From Vulcaniibacterium thermophilum (GTDB lineage: Bacteria; Pseudomonadota; Gammaproteobacteria; Xanthomonadales; Xanthomonadaceae): a stretch of 64,000 nt of DNA. The translations under genes were made by a program, and so were the position numbers. The notes under the pieces were generated by a model. That model was given only the letters and a program-made list of their open reading frames with translations. It searched no databases and was not told where the DNA came from. The stretch lies in the NCBI RefSeq assembly GCF_007923255.1, contig NZ_VOHJ01000005.1, positions 1 to 64,000 on the forward strand. Reading direction: 5' to 3'. This document shows, in pieces, positions 28,441 to 39,038 of the stretch; within the stretch, counting starts at the first letter, position 1; every line of letters starts with the position of its first letter.

Positions 28441-29597
28441 GCCGCAAGCTCCCGTTCGTGGTCCCAGACCGCATGGCCGAGCGCGTGCAGGAACGGCAAC
28501 GCGACCTCGGCGTATTCGTAGCGGTCGTCGTTGAACACGCCGTCGCGATTGGCGTACACGCTGGCGGCGAGCGCGAACTGCAGACCGCGCGCGCGGTCCA
28601 CCACCCACGCCGTCTCGGTGAGGAAACCGTACGCCATGCCGGCCTTGCCGAACACGGTCAGCTCCGGCGGGTAGCGGCCGCCGTCGCCGACGAACAGCCA
28701 GCGCGCATAGCCGTCGGGATGGGTCGCCTCCGGCCAGGTCGGCTCGCCGGCATCGCGCGGTCTTGCGGCGAGCGCATGCAGCAGTTGCGCGCGCAGCGGC
28801 CCGGCGATGCGCCAGCGCCGCCACCGCGGCACCGACTCGGGCACCAGGAAGGCCTGCAGCATGTCCAGCGCGTCCGCCAGCGGCAGGAAGTTCGCGTGCG
28901 CGAAGTCGTGCGGACCCGGACGCACGCTGCCGTCGTCCTCGCGCCAGCCCGTGCCGTCGAGCGCGGCGCCGAACGGAAACCGCCGCGGCCGGCCATCGCG
29001 CGCGGGAAGCGCGGCGACGATGCGCCCGTCCTCCTCGCGCACGCGCCCGCCGCCGGTGCGGCGGTTGGCTTTCCTGTCGGCGGACCCCAGACGCGCGATC
29101 AGCCGCACGTGCGGCCAGCCCATCGCGGCCAGCCGCGCGTGCACGGCATCGGTGCCCAGCAGCTCGTACCAGCGGTTGAACGGCGCGTTGTCGCTCACCG
29201 CGAACGTGCGGCGCAGCCCGTGCGCGAAGCTTTCCGCGGCGGGCTCGCCGGACGGCCATTCACCGCTCGCGGGCGGTGCGACCTCCAGCCGCGCCCGTGC
29301 GTCCAGACCCAGCGCCGAGAGCCGCTCGGCCATCAGCAGCGCCATCGGCAGCTTCACCACGCTGCCGGCGGAGTACCAGCGCCGGGGCTGCAGCCCCCAG
29401 TCGAAACGCTCACCGTGGGCCGGGCGCAGACACCGAAGTTGCACGCGGAACTGCGGATCGCGCGCCACCTCGGCCAGCGCGGACGGCATCCGCGCGAACA
29501 CCGCCTCCCACCAGCCGCGCGCCGTTCCAGCGCCCCTCGCCCGCCGCGGCGACGCCAGCAGCGCCGCGCTTCCGAGCAGGAACGCGCGACGCCGCAT
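28437..29597 (-). CDS. Class A beta-lactamase-like serine hydrolase
   Basis: A 386-residue exported protein. The N-terminus MRRRAFLLGSAALLASPRRARG looks like a Tat-style signal. The penicillin-recognising fold is marked by S79-V-V-K82, SDN (135-137) and a KAG box (FGKAGMAYG) in the last third. Insertions make it longer than a typical class A beta-lactamase, and the omega-loop glutamate is not obvious to me, so an esterase or peptidase role is as likely as resistance. It lies 4 bp upstream-to-downstream from thiC (stop 29601) and is coupled to the channel-like gene by ATGA. Confidence 0.82.
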   Translation of the reverse strand: MRRRAFLLGSAALLASPRRARGAGTARGWWEAVFARMPSALAEVARDPQFRVQLRCLRPAHGERFDWGLQPRRWYSAGSVVKLPMALLMAERLSALGLDARARLEVAPPASGEWPSGEPAAESFAHGLRRTFAVSDNAPFNRWYELLGTDAVHARLAAMGWPHVRLIARLGSADRKANRRTGGGRVREEDGRIVAALPARDGRPRRFPFGAALDGTGWREDDGSVRPGPHDFAHANFLPLADALDMLQAFLVPESVPRWRRWRIAGPLRAQLLHALAARPRDAGEPTWPEATHPDGYARWLFVGDGGRYPPELTVFGKAGMAYGFLTETAWVVDRARGLQFALAASVYANRDGVFNDDRYEYAEVALPFLHALGHAVWDHERELAA

Positions 29598-29600
29598 CGC

Positions 29601-31609
<2,009 letters not shown>

Positions 31610-31725
31610 GCCGGCATTGAACCACGGGCGCGGCGGCGGAACCAGCGGCCGGGAATTCGCGCACCGAGCCGCCCGACGTCCGGGAGGGGGAGGGAGACGT
31701 CGGGACGGCTCGGAGGCGAAAACCG

Positions 31726-34700
31726 TCACGCCGCCTGCGGGCCGGGCTTGACCCGGAACCAGGCGGCATAGAGCGCGGGCAGGAACAGCAGCGTCAGCGC
31801 GGTGGCGACGATCAGGCCGCCCATGATCGCCACCGCCATCGGCCCGAAGAACACCGAGCGCGACAGCGGGATCATCGCCAGCACGGCGGCCAGCGCGGTC
31901 AGCACGATCGGGCGGAAACGGCGCACGGTGGCCTCGACGATCGCCTCCCACGCCGCCGCGCCGTGGCGGCGGTCCTGCTCGATCTGGTCGACCAGGATCA
32001 CCGAGTTGCGCATGATCATGCCGAACATGGCGATCGTGCCCAGCATCGCCACGAAGCCGAACGGCACGCGCAGCGCCAGCAGGAACAGGGTCACGCCGAT
32101 CATGCCCAGCGGCGCGGTCAGCATCACCATCACGGTGCGCGAGAAGCTGCGAAGCTGCAGCATCAGCAGCGTCGCCACCACCAGCACGAACAGCGGCACG
32201 CCGGCGGCGACCGAGCGCGAGCCGCGCGCGGAATCCTCCACCGTCCCGCCGGTCTGCAGCAGGTAACCCGCCGGCAGCGCGGCGCGGATCGGGTCGAGCG
32301 TCGGCTCGATCGCGGCGGTGACCGACGGCGGCGTGACCTCGCCCTGGATGTCGGCGCGCACGGTCACGGTGGGCAGGCGGTTGCGATGCCAGACGATGCC
32401 GTCCTCGAACGCGTATTCGAGCGTGGCGATCTGCGAGAGCGGCACGCTGCGGCCGTTCGCGGTCGGCACCGCCAGCGAGCCCAGCAGCGCGAGGCTCTCG
32501 CGCTCGCGCGCCGGGCCGCGCAGCAGGATCTCGATCAGCTCGTTGCCCTCGCGGTACTGGCTCACCGAGGTGCCCGCCAGCGCGCCGCGCAGGAACTGCG
32601 ACAGCTCCGCGGTGCTGACGCCGAGCGCGCGGGCGCGGTCCTGGTCGATGCGCAGACGCACTACCTTGCTCGGCTCGGACCAGTCGAGATTGACGTTGCG
32701 CACGTGGGGGTGCGCGCGCACTTTCGCCATCACCTCGCGGGCGATGCGCTGCACCTCGTCGATGTGCTCGCCGGAGACGCGGAACTGGATCGGATAGCCG
32801 ACCGGCGGGCCGTTCTCCAGCCGCGTGACGCGCAACTGCAGCGTCGGGAACTGCGGCGCCACCTCGTCCAGCAGCCAGGCGCGCAGGCGTTCGCGCGATT
32901 CGATGTCGCGCGTGAGCAGCACGAACTGGGCGAAGTTCGGCGCCGGCAGTTGCTGGTCGAGCGGCAGGTAGAAGCGCGGCGAACCGCTGCCGACGTAGGC
33001 GACGTAGTTCTCCAGCTCCGGCCGCTTCGCCAGCAGCTTCTCCAGCCGTTCGGCGGCGGCGGTGGTGGCCTTCAGCGACGAGCCTTCCGCCAGCTCCAGA
33101 TCCACCATCAGCTCCAGCCGCGTCGAATCGGGGAAGAACTGCTGCGGCACGAAGCGGAACAGCACGATCGACGCCACGAAGGCCGCCACCGTGATCGCGA
33201 TGACCGTCTTGCGGTAGCGCACGCACCACGCCACCACGCGGCGGAAGCGCTGGTAGAAAGGGGTCTGGTAGGGATCGCCGTGATGCGCGTGCGCGTCGCG
33301 CTCCAGCCAGGCGCGCAGCGGCCGGGGCAGCCGCGCGAGCAGCCGCCGGCGCGCGTCCCGCAGGCGCGCGGCGCGGCTGCCGGGCGCGGGCTCGCGCGGC
33401 GGCGCGGCGAAGTCCGGCAGCAGCTTGTCGCCCAGATACGGGATGAACACCACCGCGGCGATCCACGACAGCAGCAAGGCGATGGTCACCACCTGGAAGA
33501 TCGAGCGGGTGTACTCGCCGGTGCTGGAGGCCGCGGTCGCGATCGGCAGGAAGCCGGCCGCGGTGACCAGGGTGCCGGTCAGCATCGGGAACGCGGTGAG
33601 ATCCCACGCCGCGGCGGCGGCCTTGATGCGGTCGTAGCCCTGCTCGAGCTTCACCACCATCATCTCGACCGCGATGATCGCATCGTCCACCAGCAACCCG
33701 AGCGCCAGCACCAGCGAGCCGAGCGAGATCTTGTGCAGGCCGATGCCGAAGTAATGCATCGTCGCGAACGTCATCGCCAGCACCACCGGAATCGACAGCG
33801 CCACCACCAGCCCGGTGCGCAGCCCGAGCGAGAAGAAGCTCACCAGCAGCACGATCGCCACCGCCTCGGCGAGCACGCGCACGAATTCGTCGACCGAACT
33901 TGCGACCGCCTTCGGCTGGTCGCTGACCTTGTGCAGCGTCATCCCCACCGGCAGCGTGCCCTGGATGCGCGCGAACTCGCGCTCCAGCGTCCTGCCCAGC
34001 CGCAGGATGTCGCCGCCGTCCTTCATCGACACCGCGATGCCGATCGCGTCCTCGCCCATGAAACGCATGCGCGGCGCCATCGGGTCGGCCAGCCCGCGGC
34101 GCACCTCGGCGACGTCGCCGATGCGGAACGTGCGGTCGCCGACCCGGATCGGGAAGTCGCGGATGTCGTCGAGCGATTCGAACTCGCCGGTGACGCGCAG
34201 TTGCACGCGTTCGCTGCGGGTTTCGAAGAAGCTGGCCGGCGCGATCGCGTTCTGCGCCTGGATCGCCTGCTGCACCGCCGCCAGCGGCACGCCGAGCGTG
34301 GCCAATTTGGTGTTCGACAGCTCGATGTGGATCTTCTCGTCCTGCAGGCCGATCAGCTCGATCTTGCCGACGTCGGGCACGCGCTGCAGTTCCAGCTCGA
34401 TGCGCTCGGCGTAGTCCTTCAGCACCGCGTAGTCGAAGCCGGGCGCGGTGAGCGCGTAGATGTTGCCGAAGGTGTCGCCGAACTCGTCGTTGAAGAACGG
34501 GCCGATCACGCCCTGCGGCAGCGTCGCGCGGATGTCGCCGACCTTCTTGCGCACCTGGTAGAACAGCTCGGGCAGCTCCTTCGAGCGCAGCGAATCGCGC
34601 GCGACGAAGAACACCTGCGATTCGCCCGGCCGCGAGTACGAGCGCACGAACTCGTACTTGCCGGTTTCCATCACCTTCTTTTCGATGCGGTCGGTGACCT

Positions 34701-34890
34701 GGCGCGCGACCTCGTCGGCGGTGGCGCCCGGCCACAGGGTGCGGATCACCATCACCTTGAAGGTGAAAGGCGGGTCCTCGGACTGCCCGAGCCGCTGGTA
34801 CGAGAACACCCCGATCAGCGCCAGCGCCACCATCGCGTACAGCACCAGCGCGCGGTTGCGCAGCGCCCACTCGGAAAGGTTGAAGCGCAT
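31726..34890 (-). CDS. RND-family efflux permease
   Basis: A 1054-residue inner-membrane proton antiporter of the AcrB/MexF/heavy-metal superfamily with the duplicated RND layout. There is a first helix near 15-30, a large periplasmic loop, a transmembrane block near 340-560, a second loop, and a final block near 860-1030. Transmembrane helix 4 has LGLLVDDAIIAVEMM with the paired acidic residues used in proton relay. GGTVEDSARGS and the MLGTIAMFGMIMRNSVILVDQI stretch fit the drug-efflux (HAE-like) branch. It is preceded 3 bp upstream by its adaptor gene; the outer-membrane channel could be the TolC at 37629. Confidence 0.95.
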   Translation of the reverse strand: MRFNLSEWALRNRALVLYAMVALALIGVFSYQRLGQSEDPPFTFKVMVIRTLWPGATADEVARQVTDRIEKKVMETGKYEFVRSYSRPGESQVFFVARDSLRSKELPELFYQVRKKVGDIRATLPQGVIGPFFNDEFGDTFGNIYALTAPGFDYAVLKDYAERIELELQRVPDVGKIELIGLQDEKIHIELSNTKLATLGVPLAAVQQAIQAQNAIAPASFFETRSERVQLRVTGEFESLDDIRDFPIRVGDRTFRIGDVAEVRRGLADPMAPRMRFMGEDAIGIAVSMKDGGDILRLGRTLEREFARIQGTLPVGMTLHKVSDQPKAVASSVDEFVRVLAEAVAIVLLVSFFSLGLRTGLVVALSIPVVLAMTFATMHYFGIGLHKISLGSLVLALGLLVDDAIIAVEMMVVKLEQGYDRIKAAAAAWDLTAFPMLTGTLVTAAGFLPIATAASSTGEYTRSIFQVVTIALLLSWIAAVVFIPYLGDKLLPDFAAPPREPAPGSRAARLRDARRRLLARLPRPLRAWLERDAHAHHGDPYQTPFYQRFRRVVAWCVRYRKTVIAITVAAFVASIVLFRFVPQQFFPDSTRLELMVDLELAEGSSLKATTAAAERLEKLLAKRPELENYVAYVGSGSPRFYLPLDQQLPAPNFAQFVLLTRDIESRERLRAWLLDEVAPQFPTLQLRVTRLENGPPVGYPIQFRVSGEHIDEVQRIAREVMAKVRAHPHVRNVNLDWSEPSKVVRLRIDQDRARALGVSTAELSQFLRGALAGTSVSQYREGNELIEILLRGPARERESLALLGSLAVPTANGRSVPLSQIATLEYAFEDGIVWHRNRLPTVTVRADIQGEVTPPSVTAAIEPTLDPIRAALPAGYLLQTGGTVEDSARGSRSVAAGVPLFVLVVATLLMLQLRSFSRTVMVMLTAPLGMIGVTLFLLALRVPFGFVAMLGTIAMFGMIMRNSVILVDQIEQDRRHGAAAWEAIVEATVRRFRPIVLTALAAVLAMIPLSRSVFFGPMAVAIMGGLIVATALTLLFLPALYAAWFRVKPGPQAA

Positions 34891-34893
34891 GGC

Positions 34894-35997
34894 TCAGCGC
34901 TCCGCGCGGGCCGGCAGCACGGGCCGGTTGCGGGCGTCCACCGGCGTCACCGCCTGCCCTTCGCGCAGCAGATGGCCGCCGGCCGCGACCACCCACTCGT
35001 CGCCGCGCAACCCGTCGAGCACCGGCACCGCGTCCTCGGCGAACGGCCCGGTGCGCACCGGACGCAGGCGGACGGTACGGCTTGCCGGATCGACCACCCA
35101 CACCGCGGTGCCGTTCGCGCCGCGCTGCACCGCCGCCAGCGGCACCGCGAGCGAGGCCGCCTCTGCGACGCGGTACACGCGCGCGCTCTGGCCCAGCGCC
35201 AGCGCGTCGGCCGGCGCGTCCACCGTCGCGCGCACCGCGAACGTGCGCGAGGCCGGGTCGGCGGCCGGCGCGACCTCGCGCACCCGCCCGCGCCAGCGCT
35301 GACCGGGGCGCGACCACAGCTCCACGCTCACCGCCTGCCCCGGCCGCAACGCGCCCGCCTCGCCTTCCGGCACGGCGAAGGCCACTTCGCGTCCGCCGTC
35401 GGCGGCCAGCGCGAACACCGGCTGGCCGGCGCCGACCACCTGCCCGACCTCCGCCTCGCGGCGCGCGATCACGCCGTCGCGCGGCGCGCGCAACTGCGCG
35501 TAGGCGGCCTGGTTGCGGGCGATCGCCGCCTGCGCACGGGCGGCTTCCGCCTGGCCCTGCGCCGCCGCCAGCGCGGCCTCGGCGGAATCGAGCGTGGAGC
35601 GGCTGACCAGTTGCTGCGCGGCGAGCGCGGCGATGCGCTGGCGGTCGGCGCGCGCGCGCTGCAGTTGCGCTTCCGCCGCCGCGAGCTGCGCCCGCGCCGC
35701 GCCGGCCTGCTGGGCGACGTCGCGCGGGTCGATCACCGCCAGCACCTGCCCCGCGCGCACGCGGTCGCCGACGTCCACGCGCCGCTCGATCAGCGCGCCG
35801 CCGATGCGGAACGCCAGCACGCTCTCCTCGCGCGCGCGGACCTCGCCGGGGTAGGCGGTGGCGGCCGCGTCGGCGCGCAGCGGACGTGTCACCAGCGCCG
35901 GACGCGGCGCCTCGGCGGGCTTCTCCTCGCCGGCACAGGCGGCCAGAGCCAATACCGAAGCCAGCACAACTCCCGGCAGAACGGCAGCGACGCGCAT
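34894..35997 (-). CDS. RND efflux periplasmic adaptor lipoprotein
   Basis: A 367-residue membrane-fusion protein. The signal ends LALAAC (lipobox, Cys about 21), anchoring it to the inner membrane. The lipoyl half-motifs and coiled coil are visible: VGDRVRAGQVLAVIDPRD, an Ala/Gln-rich helical hairpin about 94-155, then YAQLRAPRDGVIARREAEVGQVV. The beta-barrel follows. It forms an operon with the RND permease (3-bp gap) and is divergent from a TetR gene whose operator-like palindrome lies between them. Confidence 0.93.
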   Translation of the reverse strand: MRVAAVLPGVVLASVLALAACAGEEKPAEAPRPALVTRPLRADAAATAYPGEVRAREESVLAFRIGGALIERRVDVGDRVRAGQVLAVIDPRDVAQQAGAARAQLAAAEAQLQRARADRQRIAALAAQQLVSRSTLDSAEAALAAAQGQAEAARAQAAIARNQAAYAQLRAPRDGVIARREAEVGQVVGAGQPVFALAADGGREVAFAVPEGEAGALRPGQAVSVELWSRPGQRWRGRVREVAPAADPASRTFAVRATVDAPADALALGQSARVYRVAEAASLAVPLAAVQRGANGTAVWVVDPASRTVRLRPVRTGPFAEDAVPVLDGLRGDEWVVAAGGHLLREGQAVTPVDARNRPVLPARAER

Positions 35998-36011
35998 GAA
36001 CGACCCGCGAA

Positions 36012-36045
36012 TTCGTGAACCGGCCGGTACTGTATAATTCACGAA
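36012..36045. promoter_or_regulatory. Divergent promoter/operator of the RND operon and tetR gene
   Basis: The inverted repeat TTCGTGAA (36012-36019) and TTCACGAA (36038-36045), 18 bp apart, flanks and partly overlaps a perfect TATAAT (36033-36038) oriented toward the TetR gene. On the opposite strand ATTATACAG-type sequence could serve the adaptor gene. Occupation by the TetR protein would block both promoters. No consensus -35 is seen. Confidence 0.65.
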
Positions 36046-36066
36046 CCCGGCAGTCCAGTATTTCGC

Positions 36067-36735
36067 ATGACCCGAGCCTCGCCCTCCCGCCCCTCCGCCC
36101 CGCCGAAGACGGCCGGTCCCGGCCGCCCGAAGGATCCGGAGAAGCGGGCCGCCATCCTGGAAGCGGCCAAGCAGCTTTTCCTGCGCCAGGGCTTCGCGGG
36201 GACCAGCGTCGAGCAGATCGCCGCCGCGGCCGGGGTGTCCAAGCTCACCGTCTACAGCCACTTCGGCGACAAGGACGCGCTGTTCGTCGAGGCGGTGAAG
36301 GCCAAGTGCGTCGCGCAGATGCCGGACGAGGCGTTCGAGCGGCCGGGGCGGGACATCCGCGCCTCGCTGCAGGCGATCGCCGAGAAGTTCCACGCGCTGG
36401 TGTCCAGCGAGGACGCGGTCGCCCTGCAGCGCGTGCTGATGACCGACGGCCGCGACAACCCCAAGCTGTGCCAACTGTTCTGGGACGCGGGCCCGGCTCG
36501 CATCAGCGCCAATCTCACCCGGTTCCTGCAGGAGGCGGTGGACGCCGGCCTGCTCGACATCCCCGACACCGCGCTGGCGGCCGAGCAGTTCCTGTGCCTG
36601 CTGAAGGGCACGGTCAACATGCAGGTGCTGCTGCCGGGCCTGTGCGTGATGCACGGCCACGACGCGGCCACCCACGTGCGCAACGTGGTCGACCTGTTCG
36701 TGCGGGCCTACGGCCGGCGGGACGGCGCGCGATGA
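36067..36735 (+). CDS. TetR/AcrR-family repressor
   Basis: A 222-residue regulator. After a basic, proline-rich N-terminal extension, the HTH occupies about 25-75 (RAAILEAAKQLFLRQGF, TSVEQIAAAAGVSKLTVYSHFGDKDALF). The C-terminal part resembles the AefR-type C-terminal domain and would bind the inducing compound. It is divergent from the RND adaptor/permease operon across 69 bp containing a palindrome, the classic arrangement of an efflux repressor. Confidence 0.93.
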   Translation: MTRASPSRPSAPPKTAGPGRPKDPEKRAAILEAAKQLFLRQGFAGTSVEQIAAAAGVSKLTVYSHFGDKDALFVEAVKAKCVAQMPDEAFERPGRDIRASLQAIAEKFHALVSSEDAVALQRVLMTDGRDNPKLCQLFWDAGPARISANLTRFLQEAVDAGLLDIPDTALAAEQFLCLLKGTVNMQVLLPGLCVMHGHDAATHVRNVVDLFVRAYGRRDGAR

Positions 36736-36884
36736 GCCGCGCGCCGGGTGCCTTCGGTCGCGGTGACTTCCGGCACTCAGTGGCGGCCGCCCGCCCGGCC
36801 GATCCTGTCGCCGCAGCCGGATCGCACGGCGGCGTCCGCCGGACGCCTTACAATTCGCGATCCTCCGTCCGCCGATCCGCCCCC

Positions 36885-37553
36885 ATGAGCCTTGCCGCCG
36901 ACACCTTCGATTACGCCCGCGCCCGCGCCCTGATGGTCGAACAGCAGGTTCGGCCGTGGGACGTGCTCGACGAGCGCGTGCTCGACGTGATCGGCTCGGT
37001 GCCGCGCGAGCATTTCGTGCCCGAGTCGCACCGCACCCTGGCCTACGCCGACCTGGCGCTGCCGCTGCCGCACGGCGAGCGCATGTTCAAGCCGGTGGTG
37101 GAAGGCCGCGCGCTGCAGGCGCTGCAGCTCGACGCCGGCGACGACGTGCTGGAGATCGGCACCGGCAGCGGCTACCTGACCGCGTGCCTGGCCAGACTGG
37201 CGCGCGAGGTGGTCAGCCTCGACATCCACGCCGACCTGGTCGATGCCGCACGCGCGCGCCTGGCGGCGCTGCGGATCGGCAACGTGCATCTGGAGCACGC
37301 CGACGCGTTCACCTGGGACAACCGCCGCCGCTTCGCCGCCATCCTGGTCGGCGGCGCGGTCGATGCGATCCCGTCGCGCTTCGTCGAATGGCTGGAGCCG
37401 GGTGGCCGCATGTTCGTGGTGCGCGGCCGCGCGCCGGCGATGGAGGCCGTGCAGCTCCGCAACGACTCGCCCGCCTCGCGCATCGAATCCCTGTTCGAGA
37501 CCGACCTGCCCTACCTGATGGGGGCCGCGCCGAAGCCGACGTTCCGGCTGTAA
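36885..37553 (+). CDS. pcm: Protein-L-isoaspartate O-methyltransferase
   Basis: A 222-residue SAM-dependent methyltransferase of the PCMT family, which repairs isoaspartyl residues. Features are ARALMVEQQVRPWDVLD near the start, VPREHFVP, MFKPVVEGRALQAL, and the SAM loop LEIGTGSGYLTACLA (about 85-99). TACAAT at 36849-36854 is a plausible -10, giving a leader of about 24 nt. It lies 75 bp ahead of tolC on the same strand, a pairing also usual in xanthomonads. Some PCMT-like proteins in this context lack isoaspartate activity, so the specific reaction is inferred. Confidence 0.88.
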   Translation: MSLAADTFDYARARALMVEQQVRPWDVLDERVLDVIGSVPREHFVPESHRTLAYADLALPLPHGERMFKPVVEGRALQALQLDAGDDVLEIGTGSGYLTACLARLAREVVSLDIHADLVDAARARLAALRIGNVHLEHADAFTWDNRRRFAAILVGGAVDAIPSRFVEWLEPGGRMFVVRGRAPAMEAVQLRNDSPASRIESLFETDLPYLMGAAPKPTFRL

Positions 37554-37628
37554 GCGCGCGTTCCGGCGTCGACGAGGCGCGGAGCGGGCCGCTACGAGAC
37601 CGTCCAACCGATGTTTCAAGGAAGCCGC

Positions 37629-39038
37629 ATGATCCGCCGTCCGCTCGTTCTTGCCCTCGCCCTCGCGCTGCTGCCGGCCGTCGCCTCGGCCGAGGACTTG
37701 CTGCAGACCTACGAACTCGCCCGCACCGGCGACCCGGTGCTGTCCGCCGCCGAAGCCAACCGCCTCGCGGTCCGCGAAGGCTCGGTGCAGGCGCGCGCGG
37801 CGCTGCTGCCGCAGATCAACGGCCAGGCCACGCTGACGCGCACGCGCGATCACGGCCGCACCGTGCAGACCGACTTCGACGAGAACGGCAACATCGTCTC
37901 CTTCCCCGCCAGCAGCGACAGCGAAACCACCACCCGCCGCGTCGGCGTGAGCGCCGACCAGGTGCTGTTCGACTTCGGCCGCTTCTCCACCCTGCGCAGC
38001 CAGCGCGCGCTGAGCGAGGCGAGCGACTTCCAGCTCGAGTCGGCCAACGACGATCTGATCACGCGCACGTCGGCCGCGTACTTCAACGTGCTGGTGCAAC
38101 TGGAGACGCTGGCCGCCGCCGAAGCCGCGGAAGCGGCGCTGAAGCGCCAGCTCGATTTCGCCGAGAAGCGCCTGGAGGTCGGCCTGGCGCCGATCACCGA
38201 CGTGCACGAGGCGCGCGCCCAGTACGACAGCGCGCGCGCATCGACCATCCTCGCCCGCAACGCGGTGGAGGACGCCTACCAGGCGCTCGCCGAGATCACC
38301 GGGCAGCCGATCCGCACGCTGAAGGGGCTGCCGGAGGACTTCACCCCCGCGCTGCCGGAGGACAAGGGCGTCGAGCAGTGGGTGCAGACGGCGATCGAGA
38401 ACAACCCGGCGCTGCGCGCGATGGAACTGCAACTGCGCTCGGCCGAGGCCGACGTGCAGACCGCCCGCGCCGGCCATCTGCCCACGCTCTACCTCAACGC
38501 CAGCTACGGCGACGACACCTCCTGGGGCGATCGCACCATCCTCGGCCGCACGCTGCCGACCGACAGCGAGGGCTACGGCCCGAGCGCCGGCCTGACGCTG
38601 TCGGTGCCGATCTTCTCCGGAGGCGCCACGCAGTCGCGCGTGCGCCAGGCGATCGCGCAGCGCGATGCCACCCAGGACGAGCTGGAACAGCAGCGCCGCG
38701 CGCTGGTGCGCAACACCCGCGCCGCCTACCAGGCGCTGGTGGCCGGCATCAGCGAGGTCGAGGCCCGCCGGCTGGCGGTGGTGGCCGCGCGCAGCGCGTA
38801 CGAGGCTTCGCAGGTCGGCCTGGAGGTCGGCACGCGCACGGTGCTCGACGTGCTGGCCAACCAGCGCAACCTGTTCCAGGCCCAGCAGGCCTACGCCCAG
38901 GCGCGCTACAACTTCCTGCAGGCGCGGCTGACGCTGGAGCGGGCCGCGGGCACGCTCGACGTCGAGGACGTGGCGGCGATCAACCGCCTGCTGACCGCCG
39001 ACATCACCGTCCCGGCCAACGACGCCGTCTCACGCTGA
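37629..39038 (+). CDS. tolC: TolC-family outer-membrane channel
   Basis: A 469-residue outer-membrane efflux/secretion channel with a signal peptide ending VASAE (about residue 22). It has two related halves of long amphipathic helices (LLQTYELARTGDPVLSAAEA; ATQSRVRQAIAQRDATQDELEQQRR) and beta segments such as GLTLSVPIFSGG. AAGGAAGCCGC precedes the ATG at 37629, so I prefer it to an in-frame ATG 18 bp upstream. It is a natural partner for the RND pump 2 kb away. Its 3' end overlaps the convergent waaA gene by 9 bp. Confidence 0.95.
   Translation: MIRRPLVLALALALLPAVASAEDLLQTYELARTGDPVLSAAEANRLAVREGSVQARAALLPQINGQATLTRTRDHGRTVQTDFDENGNIVSFPASSDSETTTRRVGVSADQVLFDFGRFSTLRSQRALSEASDFQLESANDDLITRTSAAYFNVLVQLETLAAAEAAEAALKRQLDFAEKRLEVGLAPITDVHEARAQYDSARASTILARNAVEDAYQALAEITGQPIRTLKGLPEDFTPALPEDKGVEQWVQTAIENNPALRAMELQLRSAEADVQTARAGHLPTLYLNASYGDDTSWGDRTILGRTLPTDSEGYGPSAGLTLSVPIFSGGATQSRVRQAIAQRDATQDELEQQRRALVRNTRAAYQALVAGISEVEARRLAVVAARSAYEASQVGLEVGTRTVLDVLANQRNLFQAQQAYAQARYNFLQARLTLERAAGTLDVEDVAAINRLLTADITVPANDAVSR

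Noticed and set aside
28437-29597. True beta-lactamase conferring drug resistance
   Set aside because: SxxK, SDN and KAG boxes are present but the protein is longer than usual and the omega-loop glutamate is not evident. Resistance cannot be claimed.
31963-36018. Very long antisense frame opposite the RND operon, and similar ones opposite the DedA fusion, hppA and the FtsX permease
   Set aside because: High GC content keeps antisense frames open. Their translations are Arg/Ala/His-rich with no recognisable domain, while the other strand encodes clear families.
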